From positions 55,026 through 119,025 of the forward strand of contig NZ_CAKMMF010000011.1 in assembly GCF_927798095.1 (NCBI RefSeq): 64,000 nt of DNA, in the 5' to 3' direction. Below the pieces are notes generated by a model that saw only the letters and a program-made list of their open reading frames with translations, did not search any database and was not told the origin of the DNA. How positions within the stretch are numbered: the stretch's first letter is position 1; each line of letters opens with the position of its first letter. Source of the DNA: Paenibacillus plantiphilus (GTDB lineage Bacteria > Bacillota > Bacilli > Paenibacillales > Paenibacillaceae). The translations under genes and the position numbers were made by a program. Positions 18,843 through 29,100 of the stretch are shown piece by piece.

Positions 18843-20749
18843 GCAATCCGCCCCATTTCCATTTTGATCACCTTATCCGCCATATCGAAATACCGGTCAT
18901 CATGGGTAATGACGATGACGCACTTGCCTCTTGTCTTCAGGTCAGGCAACAGGTTCGTATAGAAAAACTCGCGATATTCCGGGTCCTGATCCGCCGCCCA
19001 TTCGTCAAACAGGCAGATCGGCTTGTCATCCAGGTAACTGACGAGCAGCGCCAGCCGTTTGCGTTGACCAGAGGATAGCTGTGTCGTACTGAAACGGCCA
19101 TCCTGAATTCGCACCTTGCTCTGCAAGCCAAGCAGCTTCAAATAGCCGTTGGCCTCCTCTTCCTTGGAGGCGAAGTCAATGCCGTACAAACGATCAAACA
19201 AGTAGGCATCGCTGAAAATAGTCGATACATGGCTCCCGATATCTCCGGCGCCCATCGCCTTGCCATTCAAGGTCACAACGCCGTCCTTGGGCTCATACAG
19301 TCCAGTTATGAGCTTCGCCAGCGTCGATTTGCCGCTGCCATTGCCCCCTACAATGAAGATCAGCTCGCCGGAACGAAACTCGTAATCGATCGGCCCGACA
19401 GCAAATGCCTGCTCTTCATTCTTGCGGTATTCATACCGCGCTTCCTCCAGCTTGAGTGTTAACTCTGATGCAGGTGAATCCAGCCGCACTTCCTCCCAAG
19501 GCCGTTCCTGGAATCCCGACAGGTCTTTGGAGAACTGCTTCATCCGGTTCCAGCTGATACGCGCCTGGAACAGCTCCGGCAAGGAGTTCAGAATCGAAGT
19601 AAGCGGACCGGCCATATACAGAAAGACGAATACGAAGCTGCGCAGCGATCCTTCCTGAATGCTGGCGAACAGATAGGGAAAGGCGAATACGACACATCCG
19701 ATAACAGCGGCAAACAGCATATCGCCAATAACGACGACATTCGCAACTTTGCCCTCTGCCATAATTCGCTTGTCCCGGTAAGTCTCGCAGCTTGCTCCCA
19801 TATTGTCCCGGAAATCGCGCGCCTTGTTCCGATGCAGGTAAAGCTCCTTAAAGCCATAAATCAGATCATGAATAAATTTGAAGAAAACGTTCTGGATATC
19901 TCTTGTTTCCTCCCACAGCCGATTCGCTGACTTGATCAGAGTGAAGAAGAGCATTGAAGCAAGCAGGACGACGCCAAGCGACAGCAGAAACCCTTCCATG
20001 CTTATAAATGCCAGGTATACGAAGCCGGCGGCAATGGTAACCGACCATGTGCCCATGCTGACCAGTTTGTTGGCGAAGCTGCTCACCGTTTCCGTATCGT
20101 TGTTCAAGCAGGTCTCGATCTTGCCTCGCTCCATCGTCTCCACATTCTCATAAGGCGCGTTCAGAATGTTGGAGATGACCTCCATCCGTTTGTCGTATAC
20201 GATTCCATTGGTCATGCGAATCAGTCTCAGACGCAGCAAGCGCTGTCCGAATACGAAGAACAGCATGCCAAGGACGAAATAAGGCAGCATATGCAGTCTC
20301 ACCGTTCCGCTGCCCGCAATGGCCGCGTTGACTACGAAGATCATGGAAGCATTGCCAATACCGCTCACAAAGCTGAGCAGCATCATGCTTCCATAAGGTC
20401 TCTCCTTCTCCTTCGGATAAAGCATGACCAGCGTCAGATGAACGCCAATGAGAAGGAGGGCAGCAAACAGAACAACAACCGCAAGCACGCCCGATGCCGG
20501 AGCATCCTGCCAGAAGGCTGATGCGGATTGCTCCGGTTCGAATAATCTTCTGCACTCATAGAGACAGAAGCCAAGCCAGCCGTAGAAGGCCGCAGCCAGC
20601 CCTATGTTATAGAGATTGCGCCAGCCGCTGCCCCCTCCATATCGCCGGGCTCCCTTTTTGATGCCAACAAGCGCAGCTCCAATGCTCCACAGCGCTGCAA
20701 GCATCGCCAATATAAATACACCGTTCCAAATCCATGATACGCTGGGCAT
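18839..20749 (-). CDS. SyrD/PvdE-type cyclic peptide ABC exporter (fused membrane and ATPase domains)
   Basis: 636 residues. About six hydrophobic segments are followed by an ATPase domain with Walker A (GGNGSGKST), signature LSSGQRKRLAL and Walker B (CLFDEWAADQD). The LSSGQRKR signature and the D-E-W-A-A-D-Q-D stretch are typical of the cyclic peptide/siderophore exporter family. A GAGGAG site precedes the ATG. The likely substrate is the product of this operon, moved out of the cytoplasm. It is about 80 residues longer than usual, mainly through extra N-terminal membrane segments. Confidence 0.88.
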   Translation of the reverse strand: MPSVSWIWNGVFILAMLAALWSIGAALVGIKKGARRYGGGSGWRNLYNIGLAAAFYGWLGFCLYECRRLFEPEQSASAFWQDAPASGVLAVVVLFAALLLIGVHLTLVMLYPKEKERPYGSMMLLSFVSGIGNASMIFVVNAAIAGSGTVRLHMLPYFVLGMLFFVFGQRLLRLRLIRMTNGIVYDKRMEVISNILNAPYENVETMERGKIETCLNNDTETVSSFANKLVSMGTWSVTIAAGFVYLAFISMEGFLLSLGVVLLASMLFFTLIKSANRLWEETRDIQNVFFKFIHDLIYGFKELYLHRNKARDFRDNMGASCETYRDKRIMAEGKVANVVVIGDMLFAAVIGCVVFAFPYLFASIQEGSLRSFVFVFLYMAGPLTSILNSLPELFQARISWNRMKQFSKDLSGFQERPWEEVRLDSPASELTLKLEEARYEYRKNEEQAFAVGPIDYEFRSGELIFIVGGNGSGKSTLAKLITGLYEPKDGVVTLNGKAMGAGDIGSHVSTIFSDAYLFDRLYGIDFASKEEEANGYLKLLGLQSKVRIQDGRFSTTQLSSGQRKRLALLVSYLDDKPICLFDEWAADQDPEYREFFYTNLLPDLKTRGKCVIVITHDDRYFDMADKVIKMEMGRIA

Positions 20750-20774
20750 ATTGTCTCCTCGCCGGGATGCCGCC

Positions 20775-21560
20775 TTAAGCTAACAGGTTGCCTATCCCTT
20801 CCGCCGTATAAATCTGAATAGTTGCTGGAAAATGAAGGCCTTCAGCGCAAACCGCAACCGGATGTAGCGCATCCAGGTTATACCGCTTCATGTGATAGGG
20901 TGCCAGTTGCGTCAGCCCTTCGCCTACGACAGAGAAGGTGTTCAGTCCTAATGACAATCCAGTCCCAACCGCTTTCACATAGCTCTCCTTCATCGTCCAT
21001 ATTTCATAAAACCGTCTGATCCGCTCGCCCTCAGTCCCGCTCCGCAGCTCAGCCTTCTCTTCAGCAGACAAATATTGCTCCACCCAATCAAGCTCCTGCT
21101 GATGGATTTGTTCAACATCGATGCCCACAGGGACAGTAGAAACCGCGCACACGCACCAGAGTCCAGAGTGCGACAGGTTGTAATGCAGACCTTCCATCCC
21201 TTCCAGGTACGGCTTTCCGTATCCATTCTCTGCGAATTGCAGCTCGCTTCCTTGGCCACACTGGGACCAATCGGCGCGAATTGCCGCTCGCAGGAGCATT
21301 TCTGCCATGAGAGAACGCCTTGCATCCTCTTGATGATAGAATCGCGGAAGCCGCTCTCTTCGCCTGGACGAGCAGAGCGCCGTCAACCGCTGTTGCAGAG
21401 TGCTATCCAGCGGATGGGATACATTCACCGCGTAGATACGCATATGCTGCTCTACCGAAGAGGCAGGCTCCTCGCGTTGAAGCTCCTCTACCTTCAAACC
21501 AGATACTGCCGCCAGAGGTATTCGCCCCCCTATCCTACTGCTTGTAATAAATTCGAACAT
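20775..21560 (-). CDS. sfp: Sfp-type 4'-phosphopantetheinyl transferase
   Basis: It converts apo carrier domains to the holo form by adding phosphopantetheine from CoA, which every carrier in this operon needs. Diagnostic motifs are GIDVEQI and WTMKESYVKAVG. The 261-residue reading has about 39 residues before the usual family start (MRIYAVNV). The upstream ATG has a GAGG site about 10 nt away, while the internal ATG (21443) lacks a clear one, so the long form is kept, with doubt about the N-terminus. Confidence 0.92.
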   Translation of the reverse strand: MFEFITSSRIGGRIPLAAVSGLKVEELQREEPASSVEQHMRIYAVNVSHPLDSTLQQRLTALCSSRRRERLPRFYHQEDARRSLMAEMLLRAAIRADWSQCGQGSELQFAENGYGKPYLEGMEGLHYNLSHSGLWCVCAVSTVPVGIDVEQIHQQELDWVEQYLSAEEKAELRSGTEGERIRRFYEIWTMKESYVKAVGTGLSLGLNTFSVVGEGLTQLAPYHMKRYNLDALHPVAVCAEGLHFPATIQIYTAEGIGNLLA

Positions 21561-21580
21561 GATGAATCTGCCTCATTGGC

Positions 21581-21644
21581 ATCATAGCTATTGCGAATCT
21601 ATCATTGCTCTTGCGAATCCGTATCATAGCTATTGCGAATCCGT
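21581..21644 (-). repeat. Three tandem about 22-bp units spanning the NRPS stop codon
   Basis: Units at 21581-21600, 21601-21622 and 21623-21644 share the core ttgcgaatc. The rightmost unit contains the end and TAG stop of the upstream NRPS gene. The other two repeat that coding tail after the stop and reach toward the transferase gene start. Confidence 0.7.
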
Positions 21645-24600
21645 ATCCTTGTCCAAACGGGTCGTATAGCCGCCAAGCTCGCGGATCGTGTAGCACTGCT
21701 GGAAGTCCTCGGGAGAAACGATCAATCCGCGCGACTCCATCTCGATCTCCAGCTTCACAGCCAGCAGCGAATGTCCGCCCAGTTCAAAGAAGTTGTCATT
21801 CACGCCGACCGTCTCAAGCGTCAGCAGCTCCTTCCACATCTCCACCAATTCCGCTTCAATGTCGTTGGCCGGCGGCTCATAGGCCGCTTCAGAGCGCACC
21901 TGCGTCTGCGGCTGCGGCAGCGCTCCGCGATCTACCTTCCCGTTGGAGGTGACCGGTATTTGCGGAAGCCGTGTAAAATAAGAAGGTATCATATACGCGG
22001 GCAGCTCCCCGCTCAAGTAATCGCGCAGCGCGCGTACAGGAAGCTCCTCTTCCGCAGCATAATAAGCGCTAAGCACCTTCTGCCCCGAGCTGTCTGTGCA
22101 ATCAATGACGACGCATTGCTTAATGGACGGATGTCCAAGCAGCTTCGCCTGGATTTCTCCAAGCTCAATGCGGTAGCCGCGGATTTTGACCTGATGATCC
22201 ACTCTCCCGAGAAATTCAATATTGCCGTCAGGCATCCATTTCGCCAGATCCCCCGTTCGGTACATGCGCGCACCCTTGTCGGATACATACGGATCAGGCA
22301 GAAACCTTTCCTTGGTCAGCGACTCCAGATGATAGCCGCTTGCCAGACATTCGCCCCCGATGAACAGCTCGCCCCGCGCCCCGATTGGGCATGGCTGCAG
22401 GTTTCTGTCGAGAATATAGTAGCGGGCATTACGGATCGGCTTGCCATAGGGAATGCTAACCCACTCTGGCGCTATTCCCTGTACTTCATAACAATTCGAC
22501 CATATGCAAGCCTCGGTAGCCCCGCCCAGCGCAGCAACGCGAGCGCCTTGGAACATCCGCTGCATATCATCCGGCAGCGTCAGTGGAATCCAGTCTCCGC
22601 TTAGCAGGAACAGGCGGAGAGGCGCAGCCTCCCCTTCATATTTCTCGAAGAAAGGCACGCTTTGGGCAAGCGCTGCCGGCGCCGAATCCCAGATCGTAAT
22701 TCCGCTCTTGAATAATCGCTCCGGCCATGTCTCCGGACGGCGGACCTCCTCCTCCGAGACGATGTCAATGCTGCCTCCGGCGGCGAACATGCCGAACATA
22801 TCGTAAACCGACAAATCGAAGCAGATAGAGGTAATAAAGAAAAGGCGATCCTGCTCATTAACGCCGAAGGTTCCGTTAACCCAGTCAATAACATTCACGA
22901 CCGGTCGATGGGATACGACGACGCCCTTAGGCGTACCCGTCGAGCCTGAGGTGAACAGCACATAAGCCGTTTGCGCGGGATCGGCCGCTATCGCCAGCGG
23001 TGTCCGCTCCTTCTGCTCCAAATGCCAGCCAGTCGAGAATGGCTGCGACGGCGCTGCCGCTGCAGTCTCCGCCTGTGCGGATTTCACCATGACGACATCA
23101 TAGCGGTATCTCAGCTCGTTCTTGAAGCCCTTCGTACGCCGCCGGATCTCCACCGACATGCCTGGGAACTGCTTGGCAAAGCCATGAAAGAAGTCCTCGT
23201 GGCAGTACAGAATTCCATCCAGATTCGTTCGCGTCTTATAGAAGGTTCCATGATTGCGCTTGAACTCCTCAAGCGAGGCGCGAAATGTCTCCTTGGACGC
23301 TTCATCCGGCACATCAGCTACGATGAGAGCTCCGCCTGGACGAAGCAGTCTGACCGCTTCCCTTAATACCTTCTCCAGATACAGATAGCCGTTAAAAAAT
23401 TGGATCGTGCTCGGCAGCAGCACCGAATCATAGCTTTCGCTCGCCATGCTGGCCGTCTCTTCTGCGAAGCCAGTAACAAGCTCAATGTTCGTCTTGCCCT
23501 CCTGCTCCACAGTTCCCTTATTGCGCTCCTGTGTCACTGACGAGGGGTCTAGGCCCGTATACTGCCGATAATCATTCGCCAGATCAAACATAACAAGCCC
23601 TGAGCCGCAGCCGATTTCAAGGGCGGCCTTGTCCGCTCCCGTGAATGGACGAGCCAGCTCCAGCACCCGCTGCTTATACTCCTCAACATCCGCCTCCGTC
23701 AAATAGATGCCGGTATACGAGCTGACGAAGCCGCCTGCAGAGATATGATCCGTTGCTCCTGCTGACAGATCATCGAACATTTTGACAACGAGCTCGCGGT
23801 CCGAATTGCCGCCTTCCGGCTCCGGTCCAGCTTCGTCAAGCAGAACAACCTCCGTCAGCCGCGAGGATCTCCACAGCAGATCAGCGACAGGCGTGAACAG
23901 CTCGCGCATCGTTACCAGATGCGATGCGCCCACTTCCTCCAGCACCGTCTCTACTCGCCGCTTCGGCCATGATGCATCCATCGGAACATATGCCCCTCCA
24001 GCCTTGAGAATGCCGAGCAGGCCAATGACCATCTCGAAGGAGCGTTTGGCCAGAATAGCCACTCGAACCTCTGGTCCAACACCAATGCGCTGCAGTCTGC
24101 GAGCCAGCTGATTCGAGCGTTCGTCAAGCTCTCTATAGGTCATCGCCTTGTCCTGGCATACAGCCGCAGTTGCCTCCGGTGTACGAGCCGCCTGATTCAT
24201 GAACAATTGATGCAGCGTCGTATCGCTGGGATAGGCTCCCCTCGTATCGTTGAATGCGTTCACGACCTGCTCCCACTCCGGGGAAGCAAGCATATCCGCC
24301 TCCCCGATTGGGGCGTCAGGCTCGGACAGCAGCCGTTCCATTACGCGCTGCCAATGCGCCGCGACGCCCTGTGCCAGCGAATCAGAATAACGGCTTCTGT
24401 TATACCTGATTTCCAGCTCGAATCCCGACTCCGTCTCTTCGAAACGGAATTCAAAATCCGTCATAGCCTCGTCCAGGAAACGCGGGGTTTGGAGACGATC
24501 AAAGCCTACTGCGATTGGAATACGGCAGTCTGCATCATTGACATTGCCCCAGCCTGCGTCCTGCACCAGCTGGGAGAACGGATAATTCTGGTGATCCAGA

Positions 24601-25043
24601 ATGTCGACCAGCGTGCTTTTGAGCCCGTTCAAATATTCACGGAATGTTGCTGCTCCCTTGGGCTCTGCAGGAAATACCAGCAATCGGTTCGTCTGGCCCG
24701 GTGTCTCGGCCAGCTCGAAGACCGGCGTTACGACCAGCACCTCTGCACTATGCGCATACTTCTGCGCGACCAATTGAACGCCGCTTAGCAGAATGAGGTA
24801 GGCCGCGTAATCCGAGGTTCCCGACATCGCTTTGATGCCGCTGGCTAGCTCTTCACTGAAAGACATGCGCCAGATTGCGAGCGATCCGTCCCCCTCTGCC
24901 GATTCAGCATCTGTTCCTCTGCGATCCTCCGGGAAACGAGTCAGCTCGCGATCTCCCTGAAGCATTTGCAGCCAGAATTCCTTCTCATTGTCCAACTTTC
25001 CGCTAGATAATATTTTTTGGATTTCCAATGCATCGATTGACAT
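21630..25043 (-). CDS. NRPS: half C - adenylation domain interrupted by a methyltransferase - PCP
   Basis: 1137 residues, start after GGGGAGGATCATA. Residues 1 to about 255 resemble a condensation domain C-terminal lobe without HHxxxDG. The adenylation domain begins at about 275 (MTYRELDERSNQLA, KAGGAYVP). It is interrupted at about 400-640 by a SAM methyltransferase (LEIGCGSGL, about 474) and resumes with LFTSGSTGTPKG (about 695). A carrier (ELGGHSLLAVK) ends the protein. Insertion between core motifs a2 and a3 is the arrangement reported for side-chain methylating interrupted domains such as TioN and KtzH. The pocket reads D-L-Y-D-L-S-L-I-W, the Cys code (DLYNLSLIW) with Asp for Asn at the fourth position. 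I infer a methylated Cys-like residue, with modest certainty. It lacks its own full condensation domain and thioesterase. Confidence 0.88.
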   Translation of the reverse strand: MSIDALEIQKILSSGKLDNEKEFWLQMLQGDRELTRFPEDRRGTDAESAEGDGSLAIWRMSFSEELASGIKAMSGTSDYAAYLILLSGVQLVAQKYAHSAEVLVVTPVFELAETPGQTNRLLVFPAEPKGAATFREYLNGLKSTLVDILDHQNYPFSQLVQDAGWGNVNDADCRIPIAVGFDRLQTPRFLDEAMTDFEFRFEETESGFELEIRYNRSRYSDSLAQGVAAHWQRVMERLLSEPDAPIGEADMLASPEWEQVVNAFNDTRGAYPSDTTLHQLFMNQAARTPEATAAVCQDKAMTYRELDERSNQLARRLQRIGVGPEVRVAILAKRSFEMVIGLLGILKAGGAYVPMDASWPKRRVETVLEEVGASHLVTMRELFTPVADLLWRSSRLTEVVLLDEAGPEPEGGNSDRELVVKMFDDLSAGATDHISAGGFVSSYTGIYLTEADVEEYKQRVLELARPFTGADKAALEIGCGSGLVMFDLANDYRQYTGLDPSSVTQERNKGTVEQEGKTNIELVTGFAEETASMASESYDSVLLPSTIQFFNGYLYLEKVLREAVRLLRPGGALIVADVPDEASKETFRASLEEFKRNHGTFYKTRTNLDGILYCHEDFFHGFAKQFPGMSVEIRRRTKGFKNELRYRYDVVMVKSAQAETAAAAPSQPFSTGWHLEQKERTPLAIAADPAQTAYVLFTSGSTGTPKGVVVSHRPVVNVIDWVNGTFGVNEQDRLFFITSICFDLSVYDMFGMFAAGGSIDIVSEEEVRRPETWPERLFKSGITIWDSAPAALAQSVPFFEKYEGEAAPLRLFLLSGDWIPLTLPDDMQRMFQGARVAALGGATEACIWSNCYEVQGIAPEWVSIPYGKPIRNARYYILDRNLQPCPIGARGELFIGGECLASGYHLESLTKERFLPDPYVSDKGARMYRTGDLAKWMPDGNIEFLGRVDHQVKIRGYRIELGEIQAKLLGHPSIKQCVVIDCTDSSGQKVLSAYYAAEEELPVRALRDYLSGELPAYMIPSYFTRLPQIPVTSNGKVDRGALPQPQTQVRSEAAYEPPANDIEAELVEMWKELLTLETVGVNDNFFELGGHSLLAVKLEIEMESRGLIVSPEDFQQCYTIRELGGYTTRLDKDTDSQ

Positions 25044-25096
25044 TATGATCCTCCCCTTGTTTCTAGTTGTCTGTCACTAAGCAACCCCCTGCCTAG

Positions 25097-26161
25097 CTAT
25101 GCGATTGGACCTTTACCCTCATTTCTTTGTTTTAGCGACTGCTCATACTGCTCCAGCATCTCGCAGACCAGAGGGACCTCTTTCTCTCTAAGCTGTCCCA
25201 TCCGCTCGATCATCTGCTCCAAATACATGTTGTTGAAGCTGAGCAAATATTTGAGCATCATATTTCTTGTGACTAATGTGAACTGCTCCAATTCCTTGTA
25301 CCCGTTCACGATAGAGGGACTGAATTCGAAATGGCCATGCTCGGCCATATAGGACAAACGTTTGCACATCATTTTTTTATGCTCCCAAATAATATGGAAC
25401 GGACGATGATCGACGATGGTTTGTCCATCAATATGTCTCCGCAGCAGATTTTGCAGCTGATCGTACACATCTACCCCCCAGTAATAAGGGCTCGTTCTGC
25501 GAAAGGCGGATTCCGGCATCCGTGTATGGTCGGATTCCTCGCAGTCAACAAAATCTCTGAGCTGCTCCATGATCCATGGAAGATTGAAATCGTAGCATGC
25601 CTTCGTATCCTCATTCAGCCGAAGCAATCTTGTGAAATTCGTGTAGAAGAAATCCGAGGTTTCAAACCCCTTGAACGCCTCGTCGATAAGATCGTAATCG
25701 AACCATGCAGTGGAATAGCTTTGATTGGAGAAATAGCCGCTCATCAGAAACAATCTTTTCTCGTCGTCATAGCCGCTGAACATAACGGAATGCGGATTGC
25801 TCAGATTCTGATAGGCGACCGCTCCGGGAATATAGAACTCATCCACATAGGTCCATACATAGAAGTTGCGGTCAATGGAATCCCGGACGAAATCGATAAA
25901 AGAAGGCGAATAGTGGAGAATCGTATCCCGCGTGAAGCGCTGAGAGCCCTGGAAGCAAGGGATGAGATGCTCTTCTGCCGTCTGGGTGTAGTAATCCATA
26001 TCACTGGTAGGACCCCAGTCCCGCAGACAAATTTGAATGTAGTTGCTGTACACCCATCGCATCGCATCCTCATCGGTATACATCACAGACAGGGCGAAAG
26101 TGAAGTGCGTGTAAGCAGTAATATCTGGCGTTGCTATAGGCAAAATCCGGCTGGCACACAT
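25097..26161 (-). CDS. BtrH-N / C39-peptidase-like protein of unknown function in the NRPS operon
   Basis: 354 residues, no signal peptide, start after GAGGGAGGA. The central part (about 110-170) has the pattern YVDEFYIPG, then a His in NPHSVMFSGYDD, resembling the BtrH N-terminal domain family (papain/C39-like fold), where a vD-YylP segment is followed by H and GYD. An obvious N-terminal catalytic Cys motif is not seen. BtrH in butirosin synthesis transfers an acyl group from a carrier protein, so an acyl-transfer or condensation role is possible here. It is packed between two NRPS genes with 22 and 53 nt gaps. Family assignment is by pattern only. Confidence 0.5.
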   Translation of the reverse strand: MCASRILPIATPDITAYTHFTFALSVMYTDEDAMRWVYSNYIQICLRDWGPTSDMDYYTQTAEEHLIPCFQGSQRFTRDTILHYSPSFIDFVRDSIDRNFYVWTYVDEFYIPGAVAYQNLSNPHSVMFSGYDDEKRLFLMSGYFSNQSYSTAWFDYDLIDEAFKGFETSDFFYTNFTRLLRLNEDTKACYDFNLPWIMEQLRDFVDCEESDHTRMPESAFRRTSPYYWGVDVYDQLQNLLRRHIDGQTIVDHRPFHIIWEHKKMMCKRLSYMAEHGHFEFSPSIVNGYKELEQFTLVTRNMMLKYLLSFNNMYLEQMIERMGQLREKEVPLVCEMLEQYEQSLKQRNEGKGPIA

Positions 26162-26183
26162 TCTATAGTTCCTCCCTCATTCA

Positions 26184-29100
26184 CTAGAATTGAAAATCCA
26201 TCGCGCTCTTGAAAGCAGTAATCGGCCGGTATTCTTGAACAAGATCCAATTCGCTGATCCGTACATCAGCATCTGCGACCAGCTTCTCCAGAAGGAGCTT
26301 ATAGTCACCAGCCAGCTTCCCGATTGTGGATCCCTTGAATAAGGAGCTCGCATAGGTAACCCATAACAGCAATCCTTGCTCGTTCTCCCATGCCTGGAAC
26401 ACGAGATCGAAGCGGGTCAATTGCTCTGTCAGCGTATAAGGCCGGAATGAAATGCGATCTGTTTCTGTGATCGACACATCAAGATTTTGCAAGACGAACA
26501 TCGTATCGAACAATGGATTGCGGGACGTATCATGCAGCTTCATCCGGCGCACAAGCCGTTCGAATGGATAATCCGCATGCTCATAATCCTCCAGCATCCG
26601 TCGCTTGACCTCCTCCGTGAAGGCTCTGAAGGTCAGTTCGCCGCGAGGCTGATTGCGGTGTGCCAACGTATGCACAAACATGCCGACCATGTCCATTGCC
26701 TCGGGATGATCGCGCCCTGCATGCAGGGAACCAATGACCCAGTCATCGTTTCCTGTCACCTTCGACAGCAGTACATAATAGGCAGCCAGCATCGTCACAT
26801 GCAGCGTTGCGTCACAGCGCTTCGCCAAATCTTGAATGGCCCCGGCAAGCTGCTCATCCCACTGATAGGATAGCGTCTCGCCTTCGAATCGGCGTATTCG
26901 CGGACGTGGATGATCTACGGGCAGATCAATCGCAGCATCGAAATTCGCGAACCTCTGCTCCCAGAATGTCTCCTGGTCCTCTGGCAATTCACGGTCATTC
27001 ATCCATTCGCAATAATCCTTATATTGAATCGCGAGCGGCGGCAACTCCTCATTGCCCAGCAGCGCGGTCAAGTCATTCATAAGAACGCCAAGCGACAGCC
27101 CATCCGCAATAATGTGATGAAGCTGCAGGAACAGCATCTTCCTTCCATCTGCAACATGGACAAGAGAAGCTCTTAATAACGGCGGCTCCTTGAGGTCGAA
27201 CGGAGCAGCAAGGCGTTGCGATAGATCCGCAATGCCTTCAGGCTCCTCATAGCGCTGATCAAGCCCAAACCGTACTGCATCATGGACAATCTGCACAGGC
27301 TCGCCGTTATCCCAACCAAACGAAGTACGAAGCGGCTCATGACGCTGAATTAATGCGTTGAATGCCCTCTCCAGCTCCGCAGCCTCGATCTGACCTTCCA
27401 GCCAAAAGGCAAAGGGCAAAATATAAAGCGTACTGTCGCTGCGCCCGCTCTCTATCGTGAACACCCTCCGCTGCGCAGGCGACATTCGGAAACCGGTTTC
27501 CTTAAAGGGTGCGCAAGGTATTGACTCGACAGCAGCCGAGCTGCTCGCTTCACCATCAATCCAGGCGGCCATTGCCGCAAGTGTAGGATGGTGAAACATC
27601 TGTTCAAGCGGCATGTTGACGCCGAAGGTCCGATGCAGCATGGCAGCAAGCTTCGCAGCTTTCATGGAATGTCCGCCGATCTGGAAGAAATGATCCTCTC
27701 GTCCAATACGGCTCGCGCCAAGCAATGAAGCCCAATGCTCCGCCAGCGCAAGCTCCGTTCTGCTCTGCGGCGTCTGAAAGTCCGGCCTGTCCATGCGTGC
27801 AAGGGCATCCCCTGCCGATGGCAGCGCCTTGAGATCCGGCTTCCCGTTCGGAGTCAGCGGAATTTCCTCAAGCTGCGCCCAATACGTCGGCACCATATGG
27901 CCTGGCAGCGCAGCCGTCAATGCAGCTCTCAATTCCGATGGAGGAAGCTCACCACCACTCTCGACCACATAATAGGCGAACAGCGCCGGCTCTCCGCCTT
28001 CGTCCGCCTTCACTGCGACAACGGCATCCTTCACATGGGGCTGATTGATCAGAATGTGACGAACCTCTTCCGTCTCGATCCGATATCCACGGATTTTAAC
28101 CTGCTGATCAAGACGCCCCAGAAACGCGATGCTGCCGTCACCCGTCCAGCGTGCAAGATCACCTGTCCGGTAGACTCTTGTACCACCTATGGGCAATACT
28201 ACGAACCGTTCATCAGTCATCTCCGGCTTATTCCAATAGCCACGCGCCAGACCGGTTCCAGCTACGCACAGCTCCCCTGCAACACCTGCTGGCAACGGCT
28301 GCAAGGCGTCATTGACGATCCAAACCTGCATATTAGGCAGCGGCTTGCCGATCGGGATGATCGAAGAAGTCGGCTGCTTCTCCAATCGGCTGTTCCATAC
28401 CGTTGCGCATACCGTCGTTTCAGTTGGACCATATGCGTTTATATACGTTGTGTGAGTCTGCCATTGCTGAAGCAAGGCAAGATTGGATTCCGAGCCTGCC
28501 GTGATGAGCATCCGCAGAGCGTTGGCGCTCTTCGGCTCCAGATAGACAGCATAGGTTGGAGGCAAAGTGGCTACCGTTACTTCACTCTCCTGCATCCATT
28601 GCTGGAAACGGCTCATGTCTCCGATAATATCCGGTGTCGCAATATGAAGCGCTGCTCCAAGGAGCAAAGCCATCGTTATCTCCCAGATCGATGCATCGAA
28701 GGAGGAACTGGCGAATTGAACAATTCGATCCTGCGGTGTAATTCCCAATTCACTGCGGAAGTAAGCCTGCAGATTGGCGAGGCCGCGATGCTCGACCATC
28801 ACTCCTTTGGGCAAGCCTGTCGAGCCCGATGTATACAGCAGATAGGCCAAGTCGTCAGCAGCAACGGACGGCAGCATGTCCGCACGATAGGAACGGGCAA
28901 GCTCCTCTTCCCACTTGTCAACGTCAACCGCCATGCCTGGGAAGCTGTCGATAGAGGTCCTCTGACCGCTATAGATCAATGCTGCCGCCTGGCTGTCCCC
29001 AAGCATGAAATCAATGCGTGAGCGCGGGTAGTCAGGATCGACGGGGATATAGGTACAGCCTGCCTTAAGTACACCTAAGAATGCTGCAATCCACTCCGTT

